DNA of 64,000 nucleotides from a bacterium GBS-1 (GCA_001443005.1 LEKQ01000005.1:128809-192808), one strand, 5' to 3'. Positions 17,474 through 26,211 are shown, counted from the stretch's first letter. A program made the numbers and translations. The notes: generated by a model not told the origin, from the letters alone.

Positions 17474-17845
17474 ATGAGGGTTGAGGGGCCGGAGGGATTG
17501 GGTAGGGAGACTATGTCGCTTGAAGCGGTGGTTAAGAGGGAAGCCAGGCAAGAGAGAGGTCTTCAAGAGCCGCTTAAGGAGATTCAGGAAGATCAAAAGA
17601 AGGTAGCTCAAGGGGAGATGGACAAGGAGAGGCTTAAAGGCATATTAGACAAGCTTAATAGGGCCTTTGATCTTTTCGATATCCAGCTTCGATTTAAGAT
17701 TCATGAGGAGACAAAATCCCTGATCGTTAGGGTTGTAGACGTTAAGAACGACAAGGTTATAAGGGAAATACCTCCTGAGAGGATACTTGATATTTATGCC
17801 AAGATGATGGAGTTTCTGGGGTTGCTCTTCGATGAGAGAGTTTAG
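17474..17845 (+). CDS. flaG: FlaG family protein
   Basis: The 123-residue protein ends with the FlaG domain: LNRAFDLFDIQLRFKIHEET, LIVRVVDVKNDKVIREIPPERIL. The N-terminal half is a charged, probably flexible linker rich in Glu, Gln and Lys. FlaG is associated with filament length control and lies between flagellin and fliD in many bacteria, as here. The ATG has GGAGGTGTCC upstream. Confidence 0.9.
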   Translation: MRVEGPEGLGRETMSLEAVVKREARQERGLQEPLKEIQEDQKKVAQGEMDKERLKGILDKLNRAFDLFDIQLRFKIHEETKSLIVRVVDVKNDKVIREIPPERILDIYAKMMEFLGLLFDERV

Positions 17846-17868
17846 CTTCATCTTTAGCTTGCCGATAA
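17842..17868 (+). promoter_or_regulatory. Sigma-28 promoter of fliD
   Basis: A perfect GCCGATAA (17861-17868) is preceded, with an 11-nt spacer, by TTAGCTTC (17842-17849), a weaker form of TAAAGTTT. It lies at the end of flaG, 22 nt before the fliD ATG. Confidence 0.75.
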
Positions 17869-17890
17869 TAGAAAGGGAGGTGAGGGGAAG

Positions 17891-20236
17891 ATGGCGAGTA
17901 CAACTCCCATTCAGTTTGGGGGATTGATCTCAGGCTTAGATACATCCTCCATAGTTGAGAAGCTGATGGAGGTTGAAAAGGAGCCTCTAAAGAGGCTTGA
18001 GGAGAGGATAAACCTCCTTAAGTGGAAGAAGGAGGCCCTCCTTGAGGTTAATAGGTCGTTGCTGTCGCTATATAATGCGGTTACCAATCTCAACTTTTCT
18101 GTCACCTTCACCTCCCGAACGGTTAAATCCACCAACGAGAGCGTGGTCACTGGAAGGGCCACCAACTACGCTTCGCCTGGAAGCTATGATATAGAGGTTC
18201 AGAAGCTCGCCTATGGTGAGAGGCTGAGCGGCAGCTACTTTTCCGATCCAAGTGCACCTATAGGGGGAGGGTCTGGGTCGGGAAGTTATACCTTCTACGT
18301 GAATGACGTTGCGGTAACGGTTAGCGACTCTTACTCCCTGAACGAGGTTAAGGATGCTATAAACGCCGTTTCAGGTCAAACCAACGTCATCGCCTATATC
18401 ATCGGTGGAAGGTTGGTATTGGAAAACAGGGGAACGGGAAGTTCAGCTACTATATCCCTGGTTGATTCAGCCGATGTTTCTGGGGGGACAGATTCCAGCG
18501 AGGTTTTGGAGTCACTGGGAATACTTACGGATTCTAAAGGTAAGGCTAACCTTCTTCAAGAGGCTCAAGATGCTTTGGTTAAGGTGAACGGTGTGCTCAT
18601 TACATCATCGAGTAACACAATTAGTGGAGCGATTCCAGAGGTAACCCTTTATCTTAAGGGGACGGGAAGCGCTCGCCTTAGCGTGGAATATGATGTGGAT
18701 AAAGCTGTTAGCGCGATAAAAAGTTTCGTGGAGAAGTACAATGAGGCCGTGGACCTTATGAATAAGTATCTAAAGGAGAGGGTTGTCGTTGACCCTAAGA
18801 CGGATGAGGAAAAAAAGCAAGGAATACTGAGGGAGGAAACGAGCCTGCGCATCCTCTATTATAAGCTTAGGGATGAGATCACAAGGAAGGTCCCCGGGAT
18901 ACCTGGGTTGGAGATAGCTAATCAGGTTGGGCTTTCAACGGGATCTTGGAGCCTCGGCTCGGAGGCCATAGAGCAGGCTAAGAGGGGGCATCTTGAGTTT
19001 GACGAAGATAAGTTTAGAAGCGTAATGGGGGAAGATCCTCTTAAAGTATACAGGTTTTTCGCCGCCCAGGGGCGTAATATGAACGTAGAGAACCTGACGG
19101 AGTACATTGTCGGTAGACCCTTAGCTTTATGGCACTTCGATGAGAGAGTAGGATCTACTTCTTATGATCATTCGGGGAATGGGATAACGGCTCAATTGGT
19201 GGGGGCTAATAGGGTCCTTGTGGACGGAAACTATGCCCTGTCTTTTAATGGCGTCTCAGATTACGTCAGTATAGCGTCTAATCCCTTGCTTAACTTGAGC
19301 GACTCCATAACCCTTGAAGCTTGGATAAAGCCAGCCAACATAGGAGGGCTTCAAACCATACTCGTTAAGGGAAGCGATGGAGAGACGAACTACGGTTTAA
19401 GGCTTAGGGATAGTGAGCTTGAGTTCTTCTACGTTGACACAGGTGGCCTTGAGCACGTCTATAGAACTGCCTTCGCTTCAATTGTCTCTGGGAGCTGGTT
19501 TCATGTGGCGGTGAGCTTCACCTTCGGCAGAGGTGATTCGATAGCCTTTAGGGTTAATAATAGCTCTGTCTCGGGTAGCTGGGTTGTGGGTGATGGAAGC
19601 GGTTCCCCAAGCACTAACTCTCATAGTCTAAATATAGGTTCTGCAAATAACTATTCTGAGAAAAATCCCTTTAATGGTATAATAGATGAGGTAGCTATAT
19701 ACGATTCTGTCCTAAGCACGTCAGAGCTGGCGCAGCGATATTCTGCTTTGCGTCGAACTGTTTACTATCTACCGAGTGCTCCGATTTCAATGGAGCAGTC
19801 TCCTCAGGTTAAGGTTAATGGGAGCCCTTATTCTCTTGTTGTCGGTCTTCCTAGCGTTGGGGAGATGAACATCGATTACGCTACAGGTAAGGTTATCCTT
19901 GGGAACGCTCCTTTGCCAGGCTCTAACGTGAGCGCAAGCTATGTGGGTGATGCTCAAAATAAGGATTACTGGGGCATAGCCTCGCGATTAAAGGAGATAC
20001 TTTATAACTACACGAGATGGGGAGGAATAATACTTTCAGTAGCTGGGACGGGTGGAACCATAGATAGGCAGCTTAACCTTCTTGAAAAGGAGAAAGTGGA
20101 GATGGAAGCGAGGCTGGCTGAGAAGGAGAGCTTCTTATGGCAGAGGTTTAGTCTGCTTGAGGAGGCCCTAAGCAAGCTTCAGACCCAGAGCAACTGGCTT
20201 GCGTCCTATTTGGCAGTCTTGACCGGCTCAAAATAG
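17891..20236 (+). CDS. fliD: FliD, flagellar filament cap, with inserted LamG-like domain
   Basis: FliD (HAP2) caps the filament and folds incoming flagellin. The N-terminal FliD domain (ISGLDTSSIVEKLMEVEKEP, about 1-110), the central part (to about 240) and FliD_C (VDKAVSAIKSFVEKYNEAVD, about 270-400, then the terminal coiled coil 725-775) are present. Between the DPLKVYRFFAAQG segment and the GIASRLKEILYNYT helix lies an extra block: residues about 411-621 resemble a LamG/concanavalin-like domain (ALWHFDERVGSTSYDHSGNG, ITLEAWIKP, SWFHVAVSF, FNGIIDEVAIYDSVLS), followed by a small beta-rich segment to about 690. At 781 residues it is much longer than usual. The start ATG follows GGGAGGTGAGGGG. 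Confidence 0.93.
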   Translation: MASTTPIQFGGLISGLDTSSIVEKLMEVEKEPLKRLEERINLLKWKKEALLEVNRSLLSLYNAVTNLNFSVTFTSRTVKSTNESVVTGRATNYASPGSYDIEVQKLAYGERLSGSYFSDPSAPIGGGSGSGSYTFYVNDVAVTVSDSYSLNEVKDAINAVSGQTNVIAYIIGGRLVLENRGTGSSATISLVDSADVSGGTDSSEVLESLGILTDSKGKANLLQEAQDALVKVNGVLITSSSNTISGAIPEVTLYLKGTGSARLSVEYDVDKAVSAIKSFVEKYNEAVDLMNKYLKERVVVDPKTDEEKKQGILREETSLRILYYKLRDEITRKVPGIPGLEIANQVGLSTGSWSLGSEAIEQAKRGHLEFDEDKFRSVMGEDPLKVYRFFAAQGRNMNVENLTEYIVGRPLALWHFDERVGSTSYDHSGNGITAQLVGANRVLVDGNYALSFNGVSDYVSIASNPLLNLSDSITLEAWIKPANIGGLQTILVKGSDGETNYGLRLRDSELEFFYVDTGGLEHVYRTAFASIVSGSWFHVAVSFTFGRGDSIAFRVNNSSVSGSWVVGDGSGSPSTNSHSLNIGSANNYSEKNPFNGIIDEVAIYDSVLSTSELAQRYSALRRTVYYLPSAPISMEQSPQVKVNGSPYSLVVGLPSVGEMNIDYATGKVILGNAPLPGSNVSASYVGDAQNKDYWGIASRLKEILYNYTRWGGIILSVAGTGGTIDRQLNLLEKEKVEMEARLAEKESFLWQRFSLLEEALSKLQTQSNWLASYLAVLTGSK
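19121..19756 (+). other. LamG/concanavalin-like domain coding region inside fliD
   Basis: This stretch encodes the inserted jelly-roll-type domain. Diagnostic pieces are the H-F-D-E/S-G-N-G opening, the YALSFNGVSDYVSI strand, ITLEAWIKP, TILVKG, SWFHVAVSF, and the closing GIIDEVAIYDSVLSTSEL. These are the standard landmarks of LamG_3-type domains, which often bind carbohydrates or mediate adhesion. Confidence 0.85.
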
Positions 20237-20256
20237 ATTAAAGGGGGAAGGTTAGC

Positions 20257-20859
20257 TTGAGGGTTTTCGTCGATGAGGAGGAGAGAATAGACCTTGAGGA
20301 TATGGATGTAAGGGAGATCCTCTCCAAGGTCGAGGAGGATCTAAGGAAGGGCGGCAAAGTGATCAGCAGGATAGAGATCGATGGCAGGCCCTTGGGAGAT
20401 AGGAGGATCGAGGAGATCGATTCCTCTAAGGTTAAGGAGATATCCTTTTTTAGTAAGAGCGTATCTGAGCTCGTTTTAGAATCCTTGAGGGACCTTCAGA
20501 TTTATCTTCCCAAGCTAGCCAGCGGGCTTAAGGATATCGCCTCTCTTTTCAGGATTGGGGAGTTTAAGAGGGCCTTGGCCCTTCTTCCCAAGGCGGTGGA
20601 GGGAATCGGCTGGCTTATAAAGGTCTTAGAGTATACCGCTATCCTTCTTGGCGTTGAGTGGGAGACCTTGGGGGATTTGGACTTCAGAGGAGAGAGGGAC
20701 AAGGTTATAGCTAAGATGGGCGATCTATCTAAGGCCTTGGAGGATAGGGATTTCGTGAGACTCTCAGACCTTTTGGCCTATGAGATAGCCCCAGCCATAG
20801 ATAGCTGGGAGGCAGTGGCGAGATACCTTTTGTCCTTAGCTCAACAAGCTAAACACTGA
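20257..20859 (+). CDS. Unknown protein in the FliS position downstream of fliD
   Basis: The 200-residue protein has no recognisable catalytic motif. Residues 1-70 look like an alpha/beta ubiquitin-like or receiver-like module (LRVFVDEEERIDLEDMD, VISRIEIDGRPLGDRRIEEI), and the rest is predicted to be helical with Leu/Ile-rich repeats (LQIYLPKLASGLKDIASLF, FKRALALLPKAVEGIGWLIK). fliS, the flagellin export chaperone, usually follows fliD; this helical protein may substitute for it, but that is inference. The TTG start follows AAGGGGGAAGG, 20 nt after fliD, and the stop is 2 nt before the next ATG. Confidence 0.65.
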   Translation: MRVFVDEEERIDLEDMDVREILSKVEEDLRKGGKVISRIEIDGRPLGDRRIEEIDSSKVKEISFFSKSVSELVLESLRDLQIYLPKLASGLKDIASLFRIGEFKRALALLPKAVEGIGWLIKVLEYTAILLGVEWETLGDLDFRGERDKVIAKMGDLSKALEDRDFVRLSDLLAYEIAPAIDSWEAVARYLLSLAQQAKH

Positions 20860-20861
20860 TC

Positions 20862-21455
20862 ATGGTTAAGGCTGCCTTTGTGGATAGGGATGGTACCATT
20901 CTCGACAATATGGGTTATATCAATCATCCTGAGCGCGTGCGTCTCCTTCCGGGTGCCTCCCGGGGCTTAAGGCTCCTTAGGGAAGCGGGGTGGAAGATAG
21001 TTGTCATAACTAATCAGGGAGGGATCGAGCGAGGCTACTATACGCACGACATATTGCACTTAATTAACTTGAGGATGCTTGAGCTTCTTTGGAAGGATGG
21101 GGCAACCATAGATGCTCTTTACTATTGCCCCTTCGTAAGTGAGTCGGAGCTTAAGAAGCCTAACGTAGGCATGATTGAGCGTGCGGTTAGGGAGCTTGAC
21201 ATAGACTTGGAGGGCTCCTTCATAGTTGGGGATCAGCTCATAGACCTTGAGCTTGCGAACCGGGTTGGGTGTCCGGGGGTTTTCGTATTAACTGGTTTTG
21301 GGTTGGGATTTTACGAGTATATGAGGGATAAGGTGGAAGCGCTTAAACCAGTTTATGTAGCGCGGGATCTCTCGGACGTCGCTGAGTGGGTGATAAATGG
21401 TGAAGGTTCTCATCACTTCAGCCTCAAGAAAGGTGGTGTTGGTCAGAAGCTTTAA
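20862..21455 (+). CDS. HAD-family phosphatase, GmhB/HisB-N-like
   Basis: The nucleophile motif VDRDGTI (D8, D10), the VITNQGGIERGYYT motif and the KPNVGMIERA/GDQLIDLELA C-terminal motifs identify a GmhB/HisB-N type HAD phosphatase. In GmhB a Cys/His zinc loop lies around the YYCPF region; here only one Cys is visible and the CxC partner is missing, so it may be a zinc-free variant of different specificity. It probably dephosphorylates a sugar phosphate in the glycan pathway encoded downstream. Its 3' end overlaps the next gene by 59 nt. Confidence 0.8.
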   Translation: MVKAAFVDRDGTILDNMGYINHPERVRLLPGASRGLRLLREAGWKIVVITNQGGIERGYYTHDILHLINLRMLELLWKDGATIDALYYCPFVSESELKKPNVGMIERAVRELDIDLEGSFIVGDQLIDLELANRVGCPGVFVLTGFGLGFYEYMRDKVEALKPVYVARDLSDVAEWVINGEGSHHFSLKKGGVGQKL

Positions 21456-22344
21456 AAGGGAAGCTCTGGTTTACGTTACCGACATAGACCCCCTTTCGCC
21501 AGCCATCTACGTTGCTGACTTCTTTTACAGAGCCCCTTTAACCTTAAGCCCGGATTTCATACCCTTCATCCTCGAAGTTATAAGAAGGGAAGGAATAGAT
21601 TTAATTGTTCCCACGACGGATGACGACTTATCGGTTATAGCTTCGCTGAGGGAAGAGCTTTTGAGAGAAGGAGCTTTCCCCTTGGTCTCTTCCCCTGTTG
21701 TGGTTTCAACCTGTAACGATAAGTGGAAAGCTTATGCCTTCTTTAAGGATAATGGTATTCCTACTCCCAAGACCTTCCTGCTGAAGGATCTTGAAAGAGG
21801 GAGGCCTCTACCCTTTAATGCGATATTTAAGAAGAGGTTTGGAAGGGGAGGAAGAGGAAGTTTTTGCCTTAACGAGGGTGAACTCATTCCCGAAAATATA
21901 AGTGAGGATTACCTCGTTCAGGAGTACATAGAGGGCAAAGAGTACACCATAGATGCCTTCGTGGACGTTGACGGGGAGGTAATATCAGTAGTTCCAAGGG
22001 AGAGGATTTTGGTGAGTGATGGGGTTTCAATAAGAGGGAGAACGGTTAAATCCGGTGAGCTCATCCATTGGGGGAAGCTTATCTGCGGTCTTTTAAAGCC
22101 CCTCGGCCCCATCAATATTCAATGTATATGGGGAGATAGGGGTCTATTCTTTACGGAGGTAAACCCGAGGTTTTCAGGTGGTATAGCGCTTACCCTCGCT
22201 TCAGGAGCAGACTTCGTTAGGTGGAGTTTATCCTTAGCGAAGGGGGAGAAGTTAACACCCTTTTACGACTTCGAGGAGATTTACATGAGCTGCTATAATG
22301 AGCCAGTCTTTTTTAAGTCGCCAGCGAGGGGGGAGAAGAGGTGA
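21397..22344 (+). CDS. ATP-grasp enzyme of a sugar-acid/nonulosonate cluster
   Basis: The 315 residues have an ATP-grasp layout: an N-terminal pre-ATP domain (VLITSASRKVVLVRSF), a lid and nucleotide region (FKKRFGRGGRGSFCL, EYIEGKEYTIDAFVD), and the metal site FFTEVNPRFSGGIALTLASG. Carbamoyl-phosphate-synthase-large-chain-like ATP-grasp proteins are frequent in surface-sugar clusters near spsF and neuB-like genes; they are thought to ligate an amino acid or carboxylate to a sugar. The actual substrates are unknown. It starts inside the HAD gene at an ATG and shares four bases with the next GTG start. Confidence 0.8.
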   Translation: MVKVLITSASRKVVLVRSFKREALVYVTDIDPLSPAIYVADFFYRAPLTLSPDFIPFILEVIRREGIDLIVPTTDDDLSVIASLREELLREGAFPLVSSPVVVSTCNDKWKAYAFFKDNGIPTPKTFLLKDLERGRPLPFNAIFKKRFGRGGRGSFCLNEGELIPENISEDYLVQEYIEGKEYTIDAFVDVDGEVISVVPRERILVSDGVSIRGRTVKSGELIHWGKLICGLLKPLGPINIQCIWGDRGLFFTEVNPRFSGGIALTLASGADFVRWSLSLAKGEKLTPFYDFEEIYMSCYNEPVFFKSPARGEKR

Positions 22345-23081
22345 GGATATTAGGCGTTATTCAGGCGAGAATGGGGTCTAAGCGCTTGCCCGGAAAGGTT
22401 TTAGCCAAGTTAAACGGTAAGCCTCTTCTTTTATTCTTGCTTGAGAGGCTTAAATTTTCAAGGAGGGTAGATAAGTTTCTCGTTGCCACATCAACCCTAC
22501 CTGAGGATGATCCAATAGTCGATCTGCTTAGGGATAACGGCTATCAGGTCTTCAGAGGACATCATCTTGACGTTCTCGACAGAATCTATAAGGCCTCTTC
22601 CTTGTATGGGGCTGATTTCGTGGTTAGGATCACGGCTGATAACCCCTTAACCGATATAGGTTATATGGATGAGGCCGTTTTAATTGCCGTCTTAAGCAAG
22701 GCTGATTACGTGGGCATTGTAGGATTGCCGATCGGTATGGCCTGTGAGGTGGTATCCTTTAGAGCTCTTAAAGAGGCATACCTTGAGGCGAAGGCCCCCT
22801 ATCAAAGGGAACACGTTACTCCTTACATCAACGAGAATCCTGATAGGTTCAAGGTTGTTTATATTAAAGCGGAGGAAGGGTTGAAGGAGCTTCGCTTAAC
22901 TGTGGATTATCCTGAGGACCTTGAGCTTTTAAGGAGGATATGTAAGAGGATAGGGGACAAGAGTTTTTGGGGATTGGAGGATTTAAAGGAGCTTTTTAGA
23001 AACGATCCAAACTTGTTTTTGCTGAACCGCGACTTACCCCAGAGGGATAAGTTTGATGTAGATGAAGGGTGGGGAGGGTAA
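22341..23081 (+). CDS. spsF: Cytidylyltransferase-like protein, SpsF family
   Basis: The N-terminal VIQARMGSKRLPGKVLAKLNGKPLL signature (here read in pieces) and the acid residues in VRITADNPLTD and LTVDYPEDLE identify the SpsF/KdsB/NeuA cytidylyltransferase fold, 246 residues. SpsF proteins accompany SpsE/NeuB sialic-acid-like synthases in spore-coat and flagellar glycan clusters and are presumed to activate the sugar acid as CMP-sugar or act as a transferase. It starts at GTG overlapping the previous TGA and ends overlapping the NeuB-like ATG by one base. Confidence 0.85.
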   Translation: MRILGVIQARMGSKRLPGKVLAKLNGKPLLLFLLERLKFSRRVDKFLVATSTLPEDDPIVDLLRDNGYQVFRGHHLDVLDRIYKASSLYGADFVVRITADNPLTDIGYMDEAVLIAVLSKADYVGIVGLPIGMACEVVSFRALKEAYLEAKAPYQREHVTPYINENPDRFKVVYIKAEEGLKELRLTVDYPEDLELLRRICKRIGDKSFWGLEDLKELFRNDPNLFLLNRDLPQRDKFDVDEGWGG

Positions 23082-24082
23082 TGGTTAAGGTTGGAAAGAA
23101 GCTTGTTGGGGAGGGTTTCCCCTGCTTCATAATAGCTGAAGCGGGGATAAATCATAACGGTAGCTTAGAGCTGGCCAAGGAGCTCATAAGGCAAGCAGCC
23201 TTAAGCGGAGCTGATGCGGTTAAGTTCCAGATATTTCATGCCGAGGATCTCGTGGAAAGGAGAGCTCCAGAGTTTGAGTTCTTTAAAGGGCTTGAGCTTC
23301 CTGATGAATGCTGGGGGGAGCTAGCCTCATTGGCTGAAAAGGAAGGGATAATCTTCATGGCAACCCCCTTTGACCTTAGGGCAGTGGAGATATTAGAAGG
23401 CATAGGAGTTTCTGCGTACAAGATAGCATCCGGTGATCTCACGAACTATGAACTCATAAGCCATGTGGCGAGGAAGTGGAAGCCTGTATTTCTTTCCACT
23501 GGGGGGGCAACTTTACAGGAGATATCCTTAGCCTTGGAGTGTATCCACGGTGAGGAGAACGATAGGATAATACTTCTTCACTGTGTGTCATGCTATCCGG
23601 TTCCCGAGGAAGAGGTTAATCTGAATGCCATTAAGGATCTTTGGAACCACTTTTATGTTCCGGTGGGCTTTTCTGATCACACGTTGGGTATAGAGGCTGC
23701 TTTAGCTGCTGTATCCATTGGCGCTGTCGCCATAGAGAAGCATTTTACCTTGGATAAAAACCTTCCTGGACCTGATCATGCTCACTCCCTGACGCCAGAG
23801 GAGTTAGCCGAGATGGTTAGGAGGATAAGAAAGATAGAAAAGATGCTTGGCAGTGGTAGAAAAGAGCCGATGCCGTGTGAGTCAAGCTTCAAATTGAGAG
23901 GAAGGAGGGGGGTAAAGGCTAAGGTCGATATCCCCAAAGGGGTTGTTATAGAGAGAGGTATGCTTTCCCTGCTTAGGCCTAGGGGGGCGATAGGAGCGGA
24001 GGATCTCTTTAAGGTTATCGGTAGAAAAGCAAGGAGGAATATTGCGAAGGGAGAGGATATACGTTGGGAGGATCTGGAGTGA
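23081..24082 (+). CDS. Sialic-acid-like synthase (NeuB/SpsE/PseI/LegI family)
   Basis: This enzyme condenses phosphoenolpyruvate with an N-acetylated aminohexose to make a nonulosonic acid. The TIM-barrel motifs are clear: IAEAGINHNGSLELAKELI, ADAVKFQIF, YKIASGDLTNYELI, STGGATLQEI, HCVSCYPVPEEEVNL, GFSDHTLG, EKHFTLDK with PGPDHAHSL. A C-terminal SAF (antifreeze-like) domain follows (about 275-333, RRGVKAKVDIPKGVVIE). I chose the ATG at 23081, with GGGGAGGG upstream. The exact product (neuraminic, legionaminic, pseudaminic or other) cannot be decided from sequence alone. Confidence 0.9.
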   Translation: MVKVGKKLVGEGFPCFIIAEAGINHNGSLELAKELIRQAALSGADAVKFQIFHAEDLVERRAPEFEFFKGLELPDECWGELASLAEKEGIIFMATPFDLRAVEILEGIGVSAYKIASGDLTNYELISHVARKWKPVFLSTGGATLQEISLALECIHGEENDRIILLHCVSCYPVPEEEVNLNAIKDLWNHFYVPVGFSDHTLGIEAALAAVSIGAVAIEKHFTLDKNLPGPDHAHSLTPEELAEMVRRIRKIEKMLGSGRKEPMPCESSFKLRGRRGVKAKVDIPKGVVIERGMLSLLRPRGAIGAEDLFKVIGRKARRNIAKGEDIRWEDLE

Positions 24083-25224
24083 GGTCCGTTCCCTTCTTTA
24101 AGCCATCCATAGGTGAGGAAGAGATAAGTAGGGTGTCGGAGGTTCTTAAGAGCGGCTGGCTTACGAGGGGAAGCTTAACCGAGGAGTTTGAGGCTAGATG
24201 TAAGGAGTTCTTGGGAGCTAACGGATGCATTGCTTTGTCCTCGGCTACCGCTGGCCTTCACCTTTCACTCTTAGCCTTGGGGGTAGGAGAGGGGGACGAG
24301 GTTATAACCACGGCTTTAACGCATGTTGCGACAGTTCAAGCCATACTTTACGTTGGGGCAAGGCCCGTATTCGCTGATATAGACCCCGTTACCATGAACA
24401 TCTCGCCCAGTGATGTTTTAAGTAAAATATCGCCCAAGACGAAGGTTATCCTTCCGGTTCACTTTGCTGGTCATCCTTGTGAGATGGATGAGCTTGAGGA
24501 GATAGCCTCTTCCCATGGTATTTACATAGTTGAGGATGCGGCTCATGCCTTCGGGGCATCTTACAAGGGTAAGATGATAGGAGGCAAAGGCTTCAGTAGT
24601 ATCACGGTTTTCAGCTTCTATCCCAATAAGCCCATAACCACGGGTGAGGGGGGGTTGGTCTGTGGAGGCGAGGATATAATAGATAAGATAAGGCTTCTTT
24701 CTCACCATGGTGTCGTTTATCCGATCAAGGAGCGCAGGTGGATGTATTCAGCGGTTGAGCTGGGATATAAGTATAACTTCACGGATATTCAGGCTGCAAT
24801 AGGTTTGGCTCAACTTTCTAAGGCTAAGGATCTTCATGCTAAAAGGGAGAGATGGTTCAAGCTATATAACGAACTTTTTAAGGACAACGAGGCGTTAATT
24901 AGACCGGAGCCCAGAGGCTATGTTTACTCTTCCTATTATATATACCCTTTAAGGCTTAATCTCGATGCTTTGAAGTGCTCCCGAGACGAGTTCGCCATCG
25001 CCCTTGAGGAGGAGGGGGTAGGAGTAAGCATCCATTACTCTCCTCCCGTTCACCTTCATCCTTACTATCGCGTTAAGCTCGGCGTGGGCGAAGGTTCCTT
25101 GCCCACCACGGAAAGGGTCTCTGAAAGCGAGCTTACTCTTCCCCTTTACCCTGAGATGAGCGATGAGGAGTTTTACTTCGTCGTGGATAGGGTACTAAAG
25201 CTCGTTAATAGGTGGAAGAGGTGA
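24079..25224 (+). CDS. DegT/DnrJ/EryC1 aminotransferase, PLP-dependent sugar aminotransferase
   Basis: The family signatures are present: FKPSIGEEEISRV, LSSATAGLHLSLLALGVG, DEVITTALTHVATVQAI, VEDAAHAFGASYKG, and the PLP lysine K184 in FYPNKPITTGEGGLV. LegC and PseC, which aminate the UDP-sugar precursor of legionaminic or pseudaminic acid, belong here. The GTG at 24079 overlaps the preceding TGA and follows GGGAGG; a TTG at 24064 would add five residues. Its place after the NeuB-like gene supports a role in nonulosonate precursor synthesis. Confidence 0.88.
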   Translation: MRSVPFFKPSIGEEEISRVSEVLKSGWLTRGSLTEEFEARCKEFLGANGCIALSSATAGLHLSLLALGVGEGDEVITTALTHVATVQAILYVGARPVFADIDPVTMNISPSDVLSKISPKTKVILPVHFAGHPCEMDELEEIASSHGIYIVEDAAHAFGASYKGKMIGGKGFSSITVFSFYPNKPITTGEGGLVCGGEDIIDKIRLLSHHGVVYPIKERRWMYSAVELGYKYNFTDIQAAIGLAQLSKAKDLHAKRERWFKLYNELFKDNEALIRPEPRGYVYSSYYIYPLRLNLDALKCSRDEFAIALEEEGVGVSIHYSPPVHLHPYYRVKLGVGEGSLPTTERVSESELTLPLYPEMSDEEFYFVVDRVLKLVNRWKR

Positions 25225-25248
25225 TCCACGCTGTTCGTTGAAAAGGTT

Positions 25249-26211
25249 ATGAGGTTGATTAGTAGCGGAAGGCTTAAGCTGGGCTTTCCGAGCTATACCG
25301 TAAATGGGAGATGGTGGGTTAAGCCCTTAGATCATCAGGATTTTTGGGATTTGGGGTTTTTCATTGGCCTTCTATTTAGGCTCGGTATCAGGATCGAGGG
25401 GTTAAAGTTCCTTAAGTCCCTCGAGGAGAGAAGCTATCCGCTTAACCATAACTTGGGGTTTTTGTTCTATCATGCCTTCGTTCCAGCTTATATGGAGACT
25501 GATGCCCCTAGGCTTAAGAGAAGAATAGTCTATGAGGCTGAGAGGATGGCTTCACTTTTTGACGAGAGCTTAGGCTTCATCCCCATGGATTACCCCCATA
25601 ACGATAAGATAGCGATAGATACGCTTGCTTCCCTGGAGTTTCTTTGGTGGGTTTCTCATGAGCTCGGTAGATCTCACTTAGGTGAGATAGCCGAAAGGCA
25701 CGTCCTAAGCTCTATTAGGCTCCTCTTGAGAGGAGATGGTTCTACCGTTCATATACTCTCGATGAGGGATGGTCCACTTTCGGGTCAGGGGCTCAGTCCA
25801 TCAAGCTGTTGGTCGAGGGGCGCGGCCTGGGCTTCTCTTGGTTTCCTTAGGGCCTACGAGGTTACTAAAGCTGAGATCTTTAAGCTTTCCTGTGAGAAGG
25901 TTTTACGGTTTGCCATGAGGATGGTCGGGGAGGATGGCGTTCCCCCATGGGACTTCAGCGATCCAAGAGGGGTCAAGGATACCTCCAGTGGGGCCATATT
26001 CTTGAAGGTTCTCTCTTCCTTTGACGGGGAGTTCTCTCGCTGGAGGGAGAGGTTAAGGAGTTCCCTGAAGTTTAATTATCTTAGCGAAGATGAGGGATGG
26101 GAGGGGCTTTTAAAGGGTGGATGCTATCACTATCACCTGAGAAAGGGAGTGAATGAAAGCTTGATCTGGGGGGATTACTTTGCTTCATATATTCTCAGTG
26201 ATGTGATATAA
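25249..26211 (+). CDS. GH88-like hydrolase (unsaturated glucuronyl hydrolase fold)
   Basis: The (alpha/alpha)6-barrel GH88/GH105-type landmarks are seen: DFWDLGFFIGLLFRLG near the N-terminus, SSCWSRGAAWASLGFLRAY in the middle, PPWDFSDPRGVKDTSSGAIF, and a C-terminal ESLIWGDYFASYIL. GH88 enzymes hydrate unsaturated uronyl residues from polysaccharide lyase products. Its presence in a nonulosonate gene cluster is unusual, so the substrate here may differ. An in-frame CTG at 25231, with GAGGTGAT before it, could extend the N-terminus by six residues; the ATG at 25249 has a poor ribosome site. Confidence 0.7.
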   Translation: MRLISSGRLKLGFPSYTVNGRWWVKPLDHQDFWDLGFFIGLLFRLGIRIEGLKFLKSLEERSYPLNHNLGFLFYHAFVPAYMETDAPRLKRRIVYEAERMASLFDESLGFIPMDYPHNDKIAIDTLASLEFLWWVSHELGRSHLGEIAERHVLSSIRLLLRGDGSTVHILSMRDGPLSGQGLSPSSCWSRGAAWASLGFLRAYEVTKAEIFKLSCEKVLRFAMRMVGEDGVPPWDFSDPRGVKDTSSGAIFLKVLSSFDGEFSRWRERLRSSLKFNYLSEDEGWEGLLKGGCYHYHLRKGVNESLIWGDYFASYILSDVI

